Of a stretch of DNA of 64,000 nt, positions 10,518 through 21,579 are shown in pieces. This DNA comes from Chalara sp. BL73 (taxonomy: Eukaryota; Ascomycota; Leotiomycetes; Helotiales): assembly GCA_918026815.1 (NCBI GenBank), contig CAKJVC010000006.1, positions 1,674,001 to 1,738,000 on the forward strand. The letters run 5' to 3'. Position 1 is the first letter of the stretch. Every line of letters starts with the position of its first letter. Made by a program: the position numbers and the translations under genes. The notes under the pieces are model-generated. The model ran no database searches. It was not told the origin of the DNA and saw only the letters and a list, made by a program, of their open reading frames with translations.

Positions 10518-13300
10518 ATGGATACCTCTTCTTCTACACCAGAACTCTTTTCTGGGAGCGCTTTGCTAGCCCTAAAATCACCATCGCTATTGCCAGTACC
10601 TTCACCAGACCTTCAAATGCCACCACCACCAGAAGCTATATATAGCTCTCAAGATGAGTTATATCGATCAATTCAAGCCTGGGCAGCACAGTATAACTAT
10701 GCTTTTCGTATTGGTCGGTCAAAAGTAGTAAGCAGTAGTTTACGGAAGAAAATACTGTACGACTGCGATCGTAGTGGCAAACCTCCGCCTATTGACCACC
10801 CAGGTAATTACTCGCACGCTCGTAAACGACAAACAAAGACCCGTAAAACAGGCTGCCAGTTCTTTATTAATGCTATAGAGTTGGATAATTCACAATGGGA
10901 AGTCCGCGCTCGACTAGGAGCTCAATATAATACTCATAATCACCCTCCAAGTTACTCTGCAAGCTCACACTCAGCACACCGTAAACTTACTCAAGAAAAT
11001 ATTAACCAAGCACGACAGCTTCATTCTGCTGGTATGTATTTATACAATTTATTTACAGGCTAATTTAATAGTAACAGGAATCAAACCGCGTGATTCGATA
11101 GCTTTTCTTCGACAAAATACTTCAACTACTTTCCAATTCTATGATATATACAATTTAAATGCGGCTTTTAAACGTGAGAGATTACGTGGATTATCGGCCA
11201 ATTATGCACTGATTCAACACTTTACGGATAAAGAAATACACTTTCAAGTACAAGTTACAGTTCAAAACCGGGCCGAATACTTATTTATTGCTTATCCGGA
11301 ATCTATTCAGCTCGCACACCAAAATCAGGATGTAATCCTGGTTGATAGCACGTATAAGACAAACAAATTTGACATGCCGCTTCTTTATATAGTTGGTAAG
11401 TGGATTGTTTACGGGCTATATACAGCTTTAAAAGTTAGATTATATTACAATTCTTGACCGTAAACTTTAAAACTAACTTTATTTAATATTTAGGTATTAC
11501 AAGTGCTGGCAAAACGTTTTCAATTGGATTTTGTTTTCTTCCCGGCGAATCTGCACTTGATTATACTTGGGCATTTCAACAGTTTCAACGGCTTGAAATA
11601 AGCCCGGAAATAGTAGTTATAGATGGAGATAATGCTGTAAAGAATGCTTCTGAAGCTGTATTTACGGGTGTTTCAACGATGCTTTGTGTTTGGCATGTAA
11701 ATCAATGCGTACTAGCTTACTGTAAAAGTATACTAGAAGATAATTGGCCAGCTTTTAATGCTTTGTGGCAAAGCATTATTTATGCTTCAACAATCGACTA
11801 ATACGAAGAGCGTTGGTTACAGTTACGTACTAAATACTCTGCTGTAAAGTACCAAAAGTGCGTTGATTATTTAGGTAGAGAGTGGCTGAAAGATGGCCAA
11901 AAAGAACGCTTAGTTACGGCTTGGACAAGTTCTTATATGCATTTTGGTATCCAGACTACATCCCGGTAAGTAAATCCAAGCCCGTAATAGCATTTACAGG
12001 CTTAAATTTACTAAATACAACTCGTAGAGGTGAAGGTGCTCATGCATATATCAAGCGGTACCTTGGCGGAAAAAAAACTAAAGGAGACTTATACTCAACT
12101 TGGTTGAATATTGAGAATGCAATTCTTAATCAAATTACTTTAATCCGGACTTTTACAAGTGGTGAACGAGACACTATACCTTTAAATATTAACCGGAAGC
12201 TTTACCGGGGCGTATTTGGAGTTGTTACTTGGTATGCAATTCGGCTTGTTCAGCATTATATTGAATCGACATCTTTTTTTTTAAAACCATGTACTGGAAC
12301 TTTTACACGTGGTATGGGATTGCCATGCGCTCATATTTGTGATTCTAAAAAAGTTACAACGGGTCTTACTCCGTTAGACTTCGATCCACACTGGTATTGG
12401 GACCGCAAAAGCACTTTACAGCCACTTCTTGATTCTTTACGGGTCAAAGGACCAGGACGTTCCGCTATTACAAACCGAAATACAGGCCGTATTTTATCTG
12501 TCGGAGAATTACAACCAGAAAAACAGCTACCAGTTTGTTCTGTATGTCATAACTAAGGCTATATACGTACAAGTCGAAATTGCTCAATTAAGCTTCAAGC
12601 TTCAATTGCTACACAAAGCTAAATGCTTCAAAATATTGAAGCTTTACAGTCTTAAGCTATACTGCGGAATACGGCTACAGCTTTAGCGCTTTCACTAGTT
12701 ACGGACTTTCAAATCTTTGTAGAAGTGCTTAGTAGCTCATTACCGACTTTCCGGATTCCGGAAAATATACTTAGCTTACAAAAAAACTCTTACGAGCAAT
12801 ATAATCAAGGAATCGGACTAGTACTACCGGAACCGGAACCGGAATTAGAACTAGAACCAGAACTAGAACCAGAACTTGAGTCTATAGTTGTAGAATTACT
12901 AAAACAACTATCACTAAACCGCCCGGAAGTTTTAATACAAAGCTATATGGCTGAAAAAGAAGCATGGCTAAAAGCCCACTCAAGTGTACGGCCTGCAAAC
13001 TACCGTAAAGCCCGGAAATGAAAAACTTTAAGGCCCAAAATTTTACAGGAACAGCTATGGCTTATGCCAAGAGAGCGCCGGAATCTTCAGGGCAATATTA
13101 TAGCTAGCAAAGCTAACTGGACACTTGAAGAGATTACGATATGGCTGGATAATGAAGAAAAACTTGAAAACCAAGCCGAAAAACAAGTAGAATCGGACTT
13201 TGAAGTCAACGGGAAAAAGCATGGCTTACGGGGTGTAAACGATGTATGGAAAGCAATTACGGACGATGTTGCTAGAGATCAAGAGAGATATATTATGTAG
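10518..13300 (+). pseudogene. MULE transposase, spliced, five in-frame stops
   Basis: Inferred exons are 10518-11031, 11078-11395, 11494-11965 and 12028-13300. The introns are 46, 98 and 62 nt with GTATGT/GTAAGT donors. Domains in order: a FAR1/WRKY-GCM1-like zinc domain (Y-AFRIGRSK, GCQFF, NTHNHPP); the MULE catalytic core with DSTYKTN, the D in VVIDGDNAV and CVWHVNQC; GEGAHAYIKRYL; a SWIM-type zinc finger (C-x-GTF, GLPCAHIC); then a zinc-knuckle-like CSVCHN...C; an EPEPELELEPELE acidic run; and a Trp-containing tail. In-frame stops are TAA 11799, TAA 12554, TAA 12620, TAA 12653 and TGA 13019. The frame stays continuous through all of them, so these are point changes and not frameshifts. Each fits a C-to-T change from CAA or CGA. 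Confidence 0.88.
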
Positions 13301-13345
13301 TGTTATAATTTGGAGTTTACAGGTCATTTTACAGGTTATTTAACA

Positions 13346-13425
13346 ACTAAAAAGCAGTAATCACTGAAACTTTAGTTGCTTTACAGGCCCGTAGTCGTGT
13401 TTGCGGGCGATTTTACGGTGGTTGT
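13346..13425 (-). repeat. inner partial copy of the MULE terminal repeat
   Basis: The inverse of this block matches 10449-10505: the AAACACGACTACGGGCCTGT word plus the adjoining AAAGCAAC and TTCAGTGATTACTG words that lie inside the left TIR. The right end therefore has two TIR-like segments about 250 bp apart. Confidence 0.85.
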
Positions 13426-13465
13426 AGTGAAATACGCATAGCCAGCCCTAGAACACACTGTGACT

Positions 13466-13559
13466 AGCCTGTCAGCACAGCGTAACCAGCCTGTCAGCAC
13501 AGCGTAACCAGCCTGTAAGCACGGCGCAACCAGCCTGTCAGCACAGCGCAACTAGCCTG
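13466..13559 (+). repeat. 22-bp subterminal tandem repeat in the MULE
   Basis: Just over four copies of AGCCTGTCAGCACAGCGTAA-CC (22 bp) with a few substitutions (TAAGCACGGCGC, CAGCGCAACT). It lies between the inner and outer right terminal repeats, so it is a subterminal array. Confidence 0.9.
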
Positions 13560-13658
13560 TAATACAACTAAAGCTTGAATAACTTTGTTTTTTGCCTGTA
13601 TACTTATGCTACTATATTCATTTTTTTTTTAGAAAATGTACTGCTAGTATTAAACACC

Positions 13659-13768
13659 TTACAGGCCCGTAGTCGTGTTTACGGGAGATTTTGTGGTTGT
13701 GTTGGGGGGTACGCGTTGGGCTTAGTCAGAATTATTAACTTACCCCTGGGGTACGTGTATTGGGACCC
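13659..13768 (-). repeat. MULE right terminal inverted repeat (110 bp)
   Basis: Exact inverse of 10364-10473, ending TATTGGGACCC. The 9-bp duplication GATCTAGAG follows immediately. Confidence 0.95.
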
Positions 13769-13777
13769 GATCTAGAG

Positions 13778-14726
13778 CAGCTAGATGACTAACGGCTTAC
13801 GCCACAGTCATGATTGATGGATCCTCCAATCCTTTTCATATTTCCAATTCAAATTGCGATTGTTCGAAAAAATTACAATCGCTTGCAAAATCCGGCTTCT
13901 CTTTCAGAGGTGCTTCGAACATTTCTCGACTAGAGTCAGCAAACGGGGCTTGGCATCTGACCTGCTTGTAAGAGAGCCTTAATGACCTGGCAAATCAGCA
14001 ATCCATAGCTGCTTCAAGCGTTCCAGCCATTGCTCCAAAACCTCTCCCATCTCATTTACCTGAAATGGTTTCAGACATTTCCATGGTTGACTCGGAATCT
14101 TGAGGAGAGTATACTTATCACAGTAGTTTCTTACAATTCCACCCTTGTCGTACCGTACCATACATGATTCACAGAGCGGCCGAGGTCATCCCCAATGCGA
14201 ATAAAGAGGTGTCCAATAAACTCCAATCAGTAATTACCACTCTGAGTTGATTGAAACAACTTCCGGATGCTCATCGTAAGATACTGTGAGATCGTAATCT
14301 GATTTGTAGGCTCATGGGACTGGTGCCAGTTAAGTGTAGGTGATAGAAAACCCACAATTCCCGTGAAACTATCTACATGCATACCAACAATTTTCTAATT
14401 CGCAACAATTTTTGTGTAAATCCGTTTTAGTTGTACGCAGTTATTAAGTTTGGTAAAAAAGCTTTTGCTATAAAGTTGTTTTTGGCTAGTGTAATAAACA
14501 GAGGGCAACAGGATGAATTGCAATATAGCTGGTAAAGACAAGGTGGTATAGACAAGTAATTGATAAATGTAGAAGTAATAGTGCTGTGCTGATATGAAAT
14601 ATAGGTCCATGAATCTATAACAGACTCAAGCTTGCCCTTCTCCAAGGAGTTCTAGCTTTCTTTTGTATCCTTCGCTCTTCGACAGTGTCACAAGCCGGTT
14701 GCTTTAGCATCCCCGAAAGTATTCTG
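13778..14726. other. gene-free, AT-rich stretch
   Basis: No recognisable gene. The short minus-strand ORFs here (13979-14161, 14395-14645) are low-complexity and overlap each other in different frames. Confidence 0.45.
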
Positions 14727-15008
14727 GCAGCTGAAGCCCACGACAGTCTAGATCATAAGCCCTCATATTAGCTGGAAGCCTGTAACTGCAAGCCTGTAAC
14801 TGCAAGCCTGTAACTGCAAGCCTGTAACTGCAAGCCTGTAGCTAGCCATAGGCGGGGTACGCCGTTTGCAGCCCGGAAGGCACTGTAGCTGAAGCCTGTG
14901 ACAGTCTAGGTCATACGCCTTCATAGTAGCTGGAAGCTTGTAGTTGCAAGCCTTGGTTGGCCATGGGCTGGGTACGCCTTCTGTAGCTCTGAAGGTATTG
15001 CAGCTGAA
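14727..15008 (+). repeat. two-unit tandem duplication containing a 14-bp minisatellite
   Basis: Unit 1 starts GCAGCTGAAG at 14727 and unit 2 starts GTAGCTGAAG at 14885. Both share a GACAGTCTAG(A/G)TCATA word, GCTGGAAGC, TAGCCAT/GGCCATG, GGGTACGCC and a TGCAGC-type end. Inside unit 1, AAGCCTGTAACTGC is repeated four times in tandem (about 14776-14831). Unit 2 has only one degenerate copy, which accounts for most of the length difference. Confidence 0.85.
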
Positions 15009-15470
15009 AACTTTAATCCCTCTCGTAAGGAAACTTATTCCATATCCAAAGTCTTGAACTGATCCTGGCTGTTACAAATATGCTGAAAAAGCACTTATAT
15101 ATTACGAGAAATCAAAATCATTCTTTTGGTTCCTTAAAAATTAGTTATTCCATTTTATCGATTATAGCCTGTTTAGGCTTGTAAAATACGATTATTTGCT
15201 GTGTACTCTCAAACCAGTATCACATTGCTGCAACACTTGCATCTAGTTTCTGCACACCACTCGGTTTCCGTCAGGCCGCAGACTACCCTTAATACCCTGA
15301 ACACCTGAAGCTTATATTAATTGTAATATCGGGCGGGGCGAATATAAACAATATTGTGATTTGCTAAACCAGGTTCTATTTCACGCAACTCTTTTAACTA
15401 ACAAACTTGGAAGATCTCTCACTCAAGGCCCTCCCTCCTTCCTCCATCTCATTATAGCTTAATCATATTA

Positions 15471-17111
15471 CTACGAAAGATAACCATAATCAGACTTTCC
15501 ATCAAAGAGACGTTCCAAATATCCATTCGAACCGGAGATATTCCACTTCGGCCACTTTTCCGTATTTAGTGTCTGCTGTGCGTCTTGATAGCACTCAATT
15601 CTCCAACGTTCAGTGCAGTCGCTAGTGCAATGCCAACTCTCTGCCAATGGATCAAAACTACCAGAGCTCAGAGAAAACACTTTTACGAGCAGCTGATAGA
15701 ATGGTAATATCTCGGACTTCCTAGGCTCTCTATCCTTGACTGGCTGGTCCCTACGACAGTCCTTCCATTCCAAAGCGTAGCTAAGGATTATCCTAACTAT
15801 GCTTTGAATACAAAGACTATAGAAGATTGATAGCCAATGTTTGTGATAGCGGATACCTCCTCTGACAAATATAGTATACTGGAGCTTGCGGAGGTAAGAT
15901 CTCATTAAATCTCTGATATCCCTATATTGTTGAATCTTAAGCATGTCACCATCGGGACGCAACGCATGTGGTGGTTGGGCGTGTTTCTGTGGAAGTAGAA
16001 TTCGAAGGCATGCCCGCAAGCAATACATGGCGTGCCGAATTAGATCTGTCTGCGAGTCTTAGTTAGTCATTTATTATGCAAAAATTTCATAAAAATATAT
16101 CTTTACCTCTGATGAAATCTTCTGATACAACATGGCGGATCGCAGAAGCCCGGAAAGGTCACTTATCCCTTCGTAGCTGGGAATGGGATTGATTTCCCGG
16201 AAATCTTTAATGTCTCTGAAAATTTCATCTAGATCTTTATCTGTAAACACTATGATTTGGCTTTGTTCTGGCGGCAGTAGACTTGTCTGACATGCTGGAA
16301 CGACCATACCGACTACATCAGTCAGTTTCTTCTCTCCTGTAGCAGTGAATATTTATATGTACGTGGTATAAATCCGTCCACCAGGTCTGCCAACAACGTT
16401 CTCCTACATTGAATATCTTTCCAATTTGAATTACTCCAATCTCGTGGACATGCAGAGCACGGATTAGTTCCATCACACTATAGAATTAGTACCTAGGATG
16501 TGCTGAGGCTAGGGCAAAATCTAGACGTACAGATGTCTTCAAAATCTTGCATCGCCAACAAGCTCCTATTGATCTAACCCTCTTTGCTTCTTCTCGAATT
16601 TCCGGTGGCAATGGACCCCGCCGCTTAGATATAGAAGACCCTTTCCTAGGAGTCCTTGCTGATTTAAACCCTGTGTGGAACACATGCTCGGCGAAGGCTC
16701 TACAAGGTTTGTTATTCCGCTTCGTTCTTGAACAACGATCCTTCGGCTCGGGAGGTTGGATCTGATAGAGATTCTGATCGAAGTCTGTGGACGTGCCACG
16801 AAAAGAATTTACAGTTCGGCTTGCGTCGGGAGACTTAAACGAATCCGCGTTGTCACTGATTTCTGAAGTATAGAACGAGTTACTCGTGATAGGCGTTGGC
16901 AATGGAAAATCCGAGGAGACTGTCGGACAATGTGAGTTAGTAAGGCACGAGGGGGTGCAACAGGACCATTACTGTAACTGTCGGTAAACTCTAAGTGGTA
17001 GTCGCCAAAGTCAAAGTAGGCGTCGGAAAAATCGAACAAGGAGCTGGATTCTTGCGGTTCCATGTCAAAGGCGTTGAGAATAGCAGACCTATCTGGAGAT
17101 CGTAGTGTCAT
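15471..17111 (-). CDS. zinc-cluster transcription factor, five exons
   Basis: Predicted fungal regulator of 475 aa. Exons on the minus strand are 17111-16973, 16919-16531, 16477-16363, 16312-16107 and 16049-15471. The introns are 53, 53, 50 and 57 nt, with GT..AG ends and CTAAC-type branches in several. Phases agree throughout. The N-terminus is acidic (SSLFDFSDAYFDFGDYHLEF). Across the exon 2/3 junction it reads LPPEIREEAKRVRSIGACWRCKILKTS joined to CDGTNPCSACPRDW and later IQCRR, giving a C-x2-C-x6-C-x5-C-x2-C layout with a distant last Cys. This is an atypical Zn2Cys6 cluster, known in fungi from proteins that share the REEAKRVR-GACWRC signature. The C-terminal half has no named domain. 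The start at 17111 was chosen over 17063 (next ATG) because both are in frame. The target is unknown. Confidence 0.82.
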
Positions 17112-18433
17112 TACGAGTGAAGATGACTTCAGTTGTCGGGAGGAACTCAGTAAGACCCAGCATGACCCGGCATCATAGAAATGAAAACACACACATGAAC
17201 ATGCACGCTCTGGTAGCGAACTTTTCGCCCTGCGCTGTCATTCGCCCTTACGCCCTCTCGCTTCACATTGCTGCGGCTACCATAGACGATTGGAAAGTGA
17301 CGAGGCTGGTGCACGGCGTAAGGTGGATCAAGACCTCACCTCCCCCTGCTTGGAATCAGGCTGGTGATCTCCGTATTGCTGGGCCCGTGGCTTCCCACTT
17401 GGCCAGTCACAGATTGCCACGACAAAAAAAAGGCAGGGTAGATAGCCATGACGTGGAGCGGTGGCATGTACTCGGCAACTACAGCTTGAAAGCCTTTGAA
17501 AGTTGGGTCGCCTTCAAATATTCCTGGCTCCGAATGGACCTCTGAACTGTTAGGAAATTTCTATAATTGTTGCGTTAGATCCTGGTGGAAATCAAAGGCT
17601 TGGCTGAGAACTGTGCGCTTCAAGTTCTTGGGCGCGTAGCCCTCCAATTAGCAAGTGCAGAATCTAAGTCTAACACGGACATTGACCGGTAATTACTGCT
17701 TTAGGAATCTACCGGTCAAGACTCACAATCTAAAAGACTGCCTTCGTCCCTTTAGAGACTGAAACGATTCTCCAATTCGAATTCTGACTGGGCCACCGAC
17801 ACCGGAGCCCCAACCGAAAAAGGACTCATTGCATTCGCCGAACTTTGATGTTAAACTCCGATACCGGAAGGATGACGGTTTGTGTCCGGTTACTAATACA
17901 GCTCTCACGTCGCACAGCTCCACACTCTCGATAACAATGGTGAATATCGCAAGATCAAAGGGTTAGATGTCTCGCAGGGGAGATGAAAGCGCAGGTCACC
18001 GAATCTCGCATGCAATGATTCAAGAGTCGCGATGGACAAATCTGAGGATGGCAGTACACTTGATAGCGCGAAGCGCCCGCGCCCTTGGGGTCAGGCACTC
18101 CTCAACACTTCAGCTCACCCTTTCATCTCGATGAATTTGAGCGACTCACAATTTCCGACAGATGAATCTCATGGTGACAGTACGATTAAGGACAGGACAC
18201 GAAGTGCGCTCGTTGACCCCAGCAATTCCTCAAACCCAATGCCTTCATTCTGACCAATCTGAGCGATACACGATCTTGATGGACACAATTTGAGGGCGGT
18301 ACACTTCAGAGTGCGGCAGCGCCCTTGGGGGCACTCGACAATTCCTCAAACGGAGACCTTCGATATGATTTAGCAATTTTATGAACTTCATGTGAGCTCA
18401 ATAGAGCTCAAGTCTCCGCCTACGCCAGCCGAC
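17112..18433. other. intergenic region with a ~65-bp duplicated block
   Basis: Upstream region of the genes on both sides. It holds a direct duplication: 18043-18110 (GAGGATGGCAGTACACTTGA, then GCGCCCTTGGGGTCAGGCACTCC) and 18289-18352 (GAGGGCGGTACACTTCAGA, then GCGCCCTTGGGGGCACTC). Open frames here (17105-17545, 18032-18253) have no recognisable domains. Confidence 0.5.
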
Positions 18434-18754
18434 ATGAGCAACCCTCAGTCTCAGTATAGGCAGTATCGTTGTGATATTAGGGGGTGCAGGCGATTCTTTG
18501 ATGGGAAAGTCGGCTTGAAGGATCATCTGGAGCGGGATCACGAGGGCCGTTTGATTTGTGCCGTGGAATCCTGCAACACAAGCTTCACAAGGATACAGGA
18601 TATGAGGCGCCATGTCCACAACTTACACGAAGATGGTAAAGAGAAATGTCCCCATTGTAGCAGCCAGATGAGGAAGGACAAAATGAAAGCACATAAAGAA
18701 TTCTGCGCTCCACCCACAGGCAAGCCTATCCCCCGGATCATGATACGTAACTAA
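18434..18754 (+). CDS. small C2H2-type zinc-finger protein
   Basis: 106 aa from the ATG at 18434. Three zinc-binding units in tandem: CDIRGC with x12 then HLERDH; CAVESC with x12 then HVHNLH; and CPHC with x11 then HKEFC (a C2HC variant). This arrangement occurs in many short fungal C2H2 proteins with likely nucleic-acid binding. The frame stops at TAA 18752, and a further ORF (18787-19098) follows in another frame. The only GT-AG join between them would remove 17-26 nt, too short for an intron, so the gene may be truncated or frameshifted. Function otherwise unknown. Confidence 0.65.
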   Translation: MSNPQSQYRQYRCDIRGCRRFFDGKVGLKDHLERDHEGRLICAVESCNTSFTRIQDMRRHVHNLHEDGKEKCPHCSSQMRKDKMKAHKEFCAPPTGKPIPRIMIRN

Positions 18755-18786
18755 CACTGACAGATGACGTAGCTATCGCGGACGAA

Positions 18787-19098
18787 ATGGCCTATTATGA
18801 CGGAGGTCAATTCACTTCTAAAGTGTCTCTATACCTATCTGAGGGCGCAGCACAGACTGCCGTCTCTTCCGACGGTTCTCCCAATGATTCACAGCGCGGG
18901 GCGCTGATAGATGGCACCACCGAACATGGTTACTATTACGAACAGGACGAACATTTCGAACAGTTCGAATCCTGGATCACACCCCACATCAACTCCCACA
19001 CAGTGACGGTACAAGGGCAAGGGCACGAACAAGGTGGAATGCGACTTGGATACAATGATTGTTTACAAGAGAAAGAGATTTGTGAGGAAACCTCTTAA
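18787..19098 (+). other. ORF directly downstream of the C2H2 gene
   Basis: A 103-codon frame rich in acidic, Gln and Tyr residues (HGYYYEQDEHFEQFESW), like a flexible regulator tail. It may be the lost C-terminal half of the C2H2 protein after a frameshift, or chance. No domain seen. Confidence 0.3.
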
Positions 19099-19817
19099 CG
19101 CAAGCTATTTTTTTTCCAACAGGTTCGAGGAATGAATACATTGACCGAATTACCGTTTGTTGCATGGATAGATCTTTCTCTATATATACACAATGCAGTA
19201 TCAGTACCTATTGCTCTAACCTTACTGAATTTCCACGCGTAAGAATGACGCGACTCGCCTATCGCATGACTATTTCCCCACATTTGTTTTACCTCATTGT
19301 ACTCGGTTCCAGTAGCCTCGCCAGGCACTATGCTAGAAAGCGAGCACAATAGCCTGAGCGCCGTGTCTTGGATTTTGGGCCTGAATCAAAATGCTTTGCA
19401 TAAGAGCACTTCAATTTCATTTTCCTCTCCAACCAATCGTACAGTCGAACCTATAATAATAATTGATTCCTTTATTTCTGTTTCAAAGCTTAATGAAACC
19501 TCAACAATGCCATATCAAAACCCCCGCTGGCAGAGTCACGATTGAATTCGACGTTGCCAGCAAGAAGAGAAGGATGTCCGCGAACAGCTGCGGGGGTTGA
19601 GCGGAATCGTACTGACCATTTTACAGCTCGAAAATGTCGTTATTGAAGGCTGGATTGTTACAGAAACGACAGATGACCTTGAACTTTTCGTAGAGCGAGC
19701 GTTGTCATCGTCGGCATCGTCTCCCTTGCAAAGACATCAATATCCTCGCCTTCCACCTCCGTGGTAACATCGAGGTCAACGTAGCTCAGCTCTTTTGTGT
19801 AATTTCGGTGTTCACCT

Positions 19818-20185
19818 GTAGAGGGCTGGCATGGTGTAGACTGCGGAATGGGTTGAGTTGGGTTGGGTTGGGGTTTTAACCTCTCGACCCAACCCACTGG
19901 GGCTCGGTGGTTGGGTTGGCTGGGTTATTGATATATTTACAACCCAACCCAGTGGGGTCCCAGTGGGCTGCCAAAAAAAAACTATTAAGGCTAATACTAG
20001 CTACAATAAGTAGTTTAAGCGAAAAGAAAAGTCGGGTTCTCTATATATTGAGGCTTTACATCGTCTTAGCAACTAAGTGGGTTATATAACCCGACTTACT
20101 GGGTTCAAAAATAAGCCAACCCAACCCAGTGGGTTGGGTACCCAGTGCGCTCGGTGGGTACCCATTTGGTTCGCCACAGCCCCTG
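19818..20185 (+). repeat. possible non-autonomous hAT-like element, CCCAACCC-rich
   Basis: The block is bounded by GGGTTGGGTTGG runs on the left and CCCAACCCAGTGGGTTGGGT on the right. Its right end reads TTCGCCACAGCCCCTG, whose inverse begins CAGGGGCTGTGG as hAT-type ends do. The left counterpart (TAGAGGGCTGGCATGGTG) is only a loose match, and I found no 8-bp duplication. It has no coding capacity. Confidence 0.4.
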
Positions 20186-20979
20186 AAACGCCGTCGACTC
20201 CTTGACGAGTCTGTTCATATCCTACATATCAGGCGGCCTCATTATATGCGCCTGACATATTTACAAGCAGTAAGATAATAAAAGAATTGTATTAGTTCGA
20301 GTAATAGAAGCCTCTGAGCCAGGAGCATTTCACTATAAACATTTCCATTTTACAGAGTAAAAAGCCCGATTGCTAATGTGGCGGGCAGCATGTCGAGGAC
20401 GCAAGCACCGTAACAGGCTCTAGCACTCAGCTCGAAACGTAGCATACATCGGGTACTCGAGCGTGCACCAGCGGGCCGAACCCTGTATATTTATTCGCCA
20501 ATTGGAAATGTATGTAGGTAAGTAAGTATATCATGAATAGGATGTTGTGCTTCTGGTTGCAAAGCACTACATGTCACGTCTAACACGTGACCAGCTCGCG
20601 TGTGTTCCCTAATTGGGACTAGTAGCACATGGCCTGAGAGCCAGACTTAGTTGAGAACTTTTTTCCAGAGCTCCACCTCTTCTCTTTAGTTTAGTATTTT
20701 TGTATTGAAGCACTCACAACCCGCTTTTCCAGGCTTATAAAACCGCATTAGTTGTCACGATCATATATCATGTGACCTAGTTGGACTTGGCATGTCATGT
20801 GATGGCTATTTCTATCATGGTCGCGTACAACAATTACGCCTTTCCTCCTTAGTTTAGTATTCTCGTAATAGGACCACCTATTACCCGCCTTTATAGGCCA
20901 CAAGATTTGGCTTCGTGACATTCGTGACATTATTCTAAACTCTATCAATTTTTATTCCTGCGGAGGAATTAAAACTACT
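20186..20979. other. gene-free stretch with two similar LTR-like blocks
   Basis: The words TTTAGTTTAGTAT...CCGC and TTAGTTTAGTATTCTCGTAA...CCGC, each followed by TTATAAA/TTTATAGG and then TGTCACGA/CGTGACA, occur at about 20685-20760 and 20850-20930. They look like two diverged copies of an LTR-type repeat related in layout to family A. No gene seen. Confidence 0.45.
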
Positions 20980-21224
20980 TGTAAAAACTCAAGGCGAATA
21001 GGAATCTCGATCCGTGGATCTCAGAGAGGAGGACTCAAAGGTGTGAACGACTGTCAATTGTTATAACTAAGAGAACAAGCTATAAACAGAAGAAGGGAAG
21101 GAAAGCAGTGCTTTATATACAGGAGGCTGGCCGGAGGCCAGTGGTGTCTGGGAGCCCTGTGGCATCAGTGGCCAAGCTCTACAGTGTCAGGAGCCAAACT
21201 CGAGATAGGGCCAGGGCCGTATCA
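20980..21224 (+). repeat. solo LTR, family B copy 2
   Basis: 245 bp, TGTAAAAACTCAAGGCG to GGGCCAGGGCCGTATCA, homologous over its length to copies at 4110, 28865 and 45469. The flanks CTACT/CTATA agree at only three of five positions. Confidence 0.82.
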
Positions 21225-21405
21225 CTATATACATGCGTTCAGGCAGTTGTTTTTTACCAAAATAGTTATTATAAATTAATTTAAACAGCACAATTTTTAG
21301 TAAAATTTCTATTATACCACTGACTGTTAGAAGTTTTGCTAATAATTTGTTTTATCGTTACGCTTTTCATCGGCGGTTGAACTCGGCGCTAAATAAAAAG
21401 GCTTA

Positions 21406-21579
21406 TGTCACGTCGTGTGCTCCCAAGAACACGTGACCCATATTAGGCGAGCTCTCCGAGCGCCTCGTGTATGTATAGCCTGCTCTCCTCGAGCTCCTTC
21501 TTCCTTCCTCAGCTATAGATTCTCGAATAGTACCACCGCTGCCCTCTGTATCTGTAGATCCACAGCGAGTGCCGTGGCA
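21406..21579 (+). repeat. solo LTR, family A, with target duplication
   Basis: 174 bp, TGTCACGTCGTG to GAGTGCCGTGGCA, flanked by the perfect 5-bp duplication GCTTA (21401-21405 and 21580-21584). The TG..CA ends and 5-bp duplication establish it as a retrotransposon LTR. No internal region is present. It defines the family for the copies at 3313 and 29253. Confidence 0.88.

Larger units (their letters stand above)
10364..13768 (+). mobile_element. complete Mutator-like element (MULE), 3405 bp
   Basis: Cut-and-paste DNA transposon. It is bounded by identical 110-bp terminal inverted repeats beginning GGGTCCCAATACACGTACCC (10364-10473 and 13659-13768), and flanked by a perfect 9-bp target duplication GATCTAGAG (10355-10363 and 13769-13777). 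A 9-bp duplication and long TIRs are hallmarks of the Mutator superfamily. It encodes a FAR1/MULE-type transposase carrying several stops. The right end also carries an inner partial copy of the TIR and a 22-bp tandem repeat. The intact TIRs and duplication suggest fairly recent insertion. The present copy is non-autonomous. Confidence 0.95.

Noticed and set aside
13466..13559. Possible CRISPR-like array
   Set aside because: The 22-bp units are contiguous with no spacers, the host is a fungus, and the array lies inside a MULE.
17105..17545. 146-codon plus-strand ORF upstream of the zinc-cluster gene
   Set aside because: Overlaps the opposite-strand exon 1 and has no domain or convincing start context.
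20980..21579. A full LTR retrotransposon between the two LTRs at 20980 and 21406
   Set aside because: The two LTRs belong to different families and only about 180 bp separates them, with no gag or pol.
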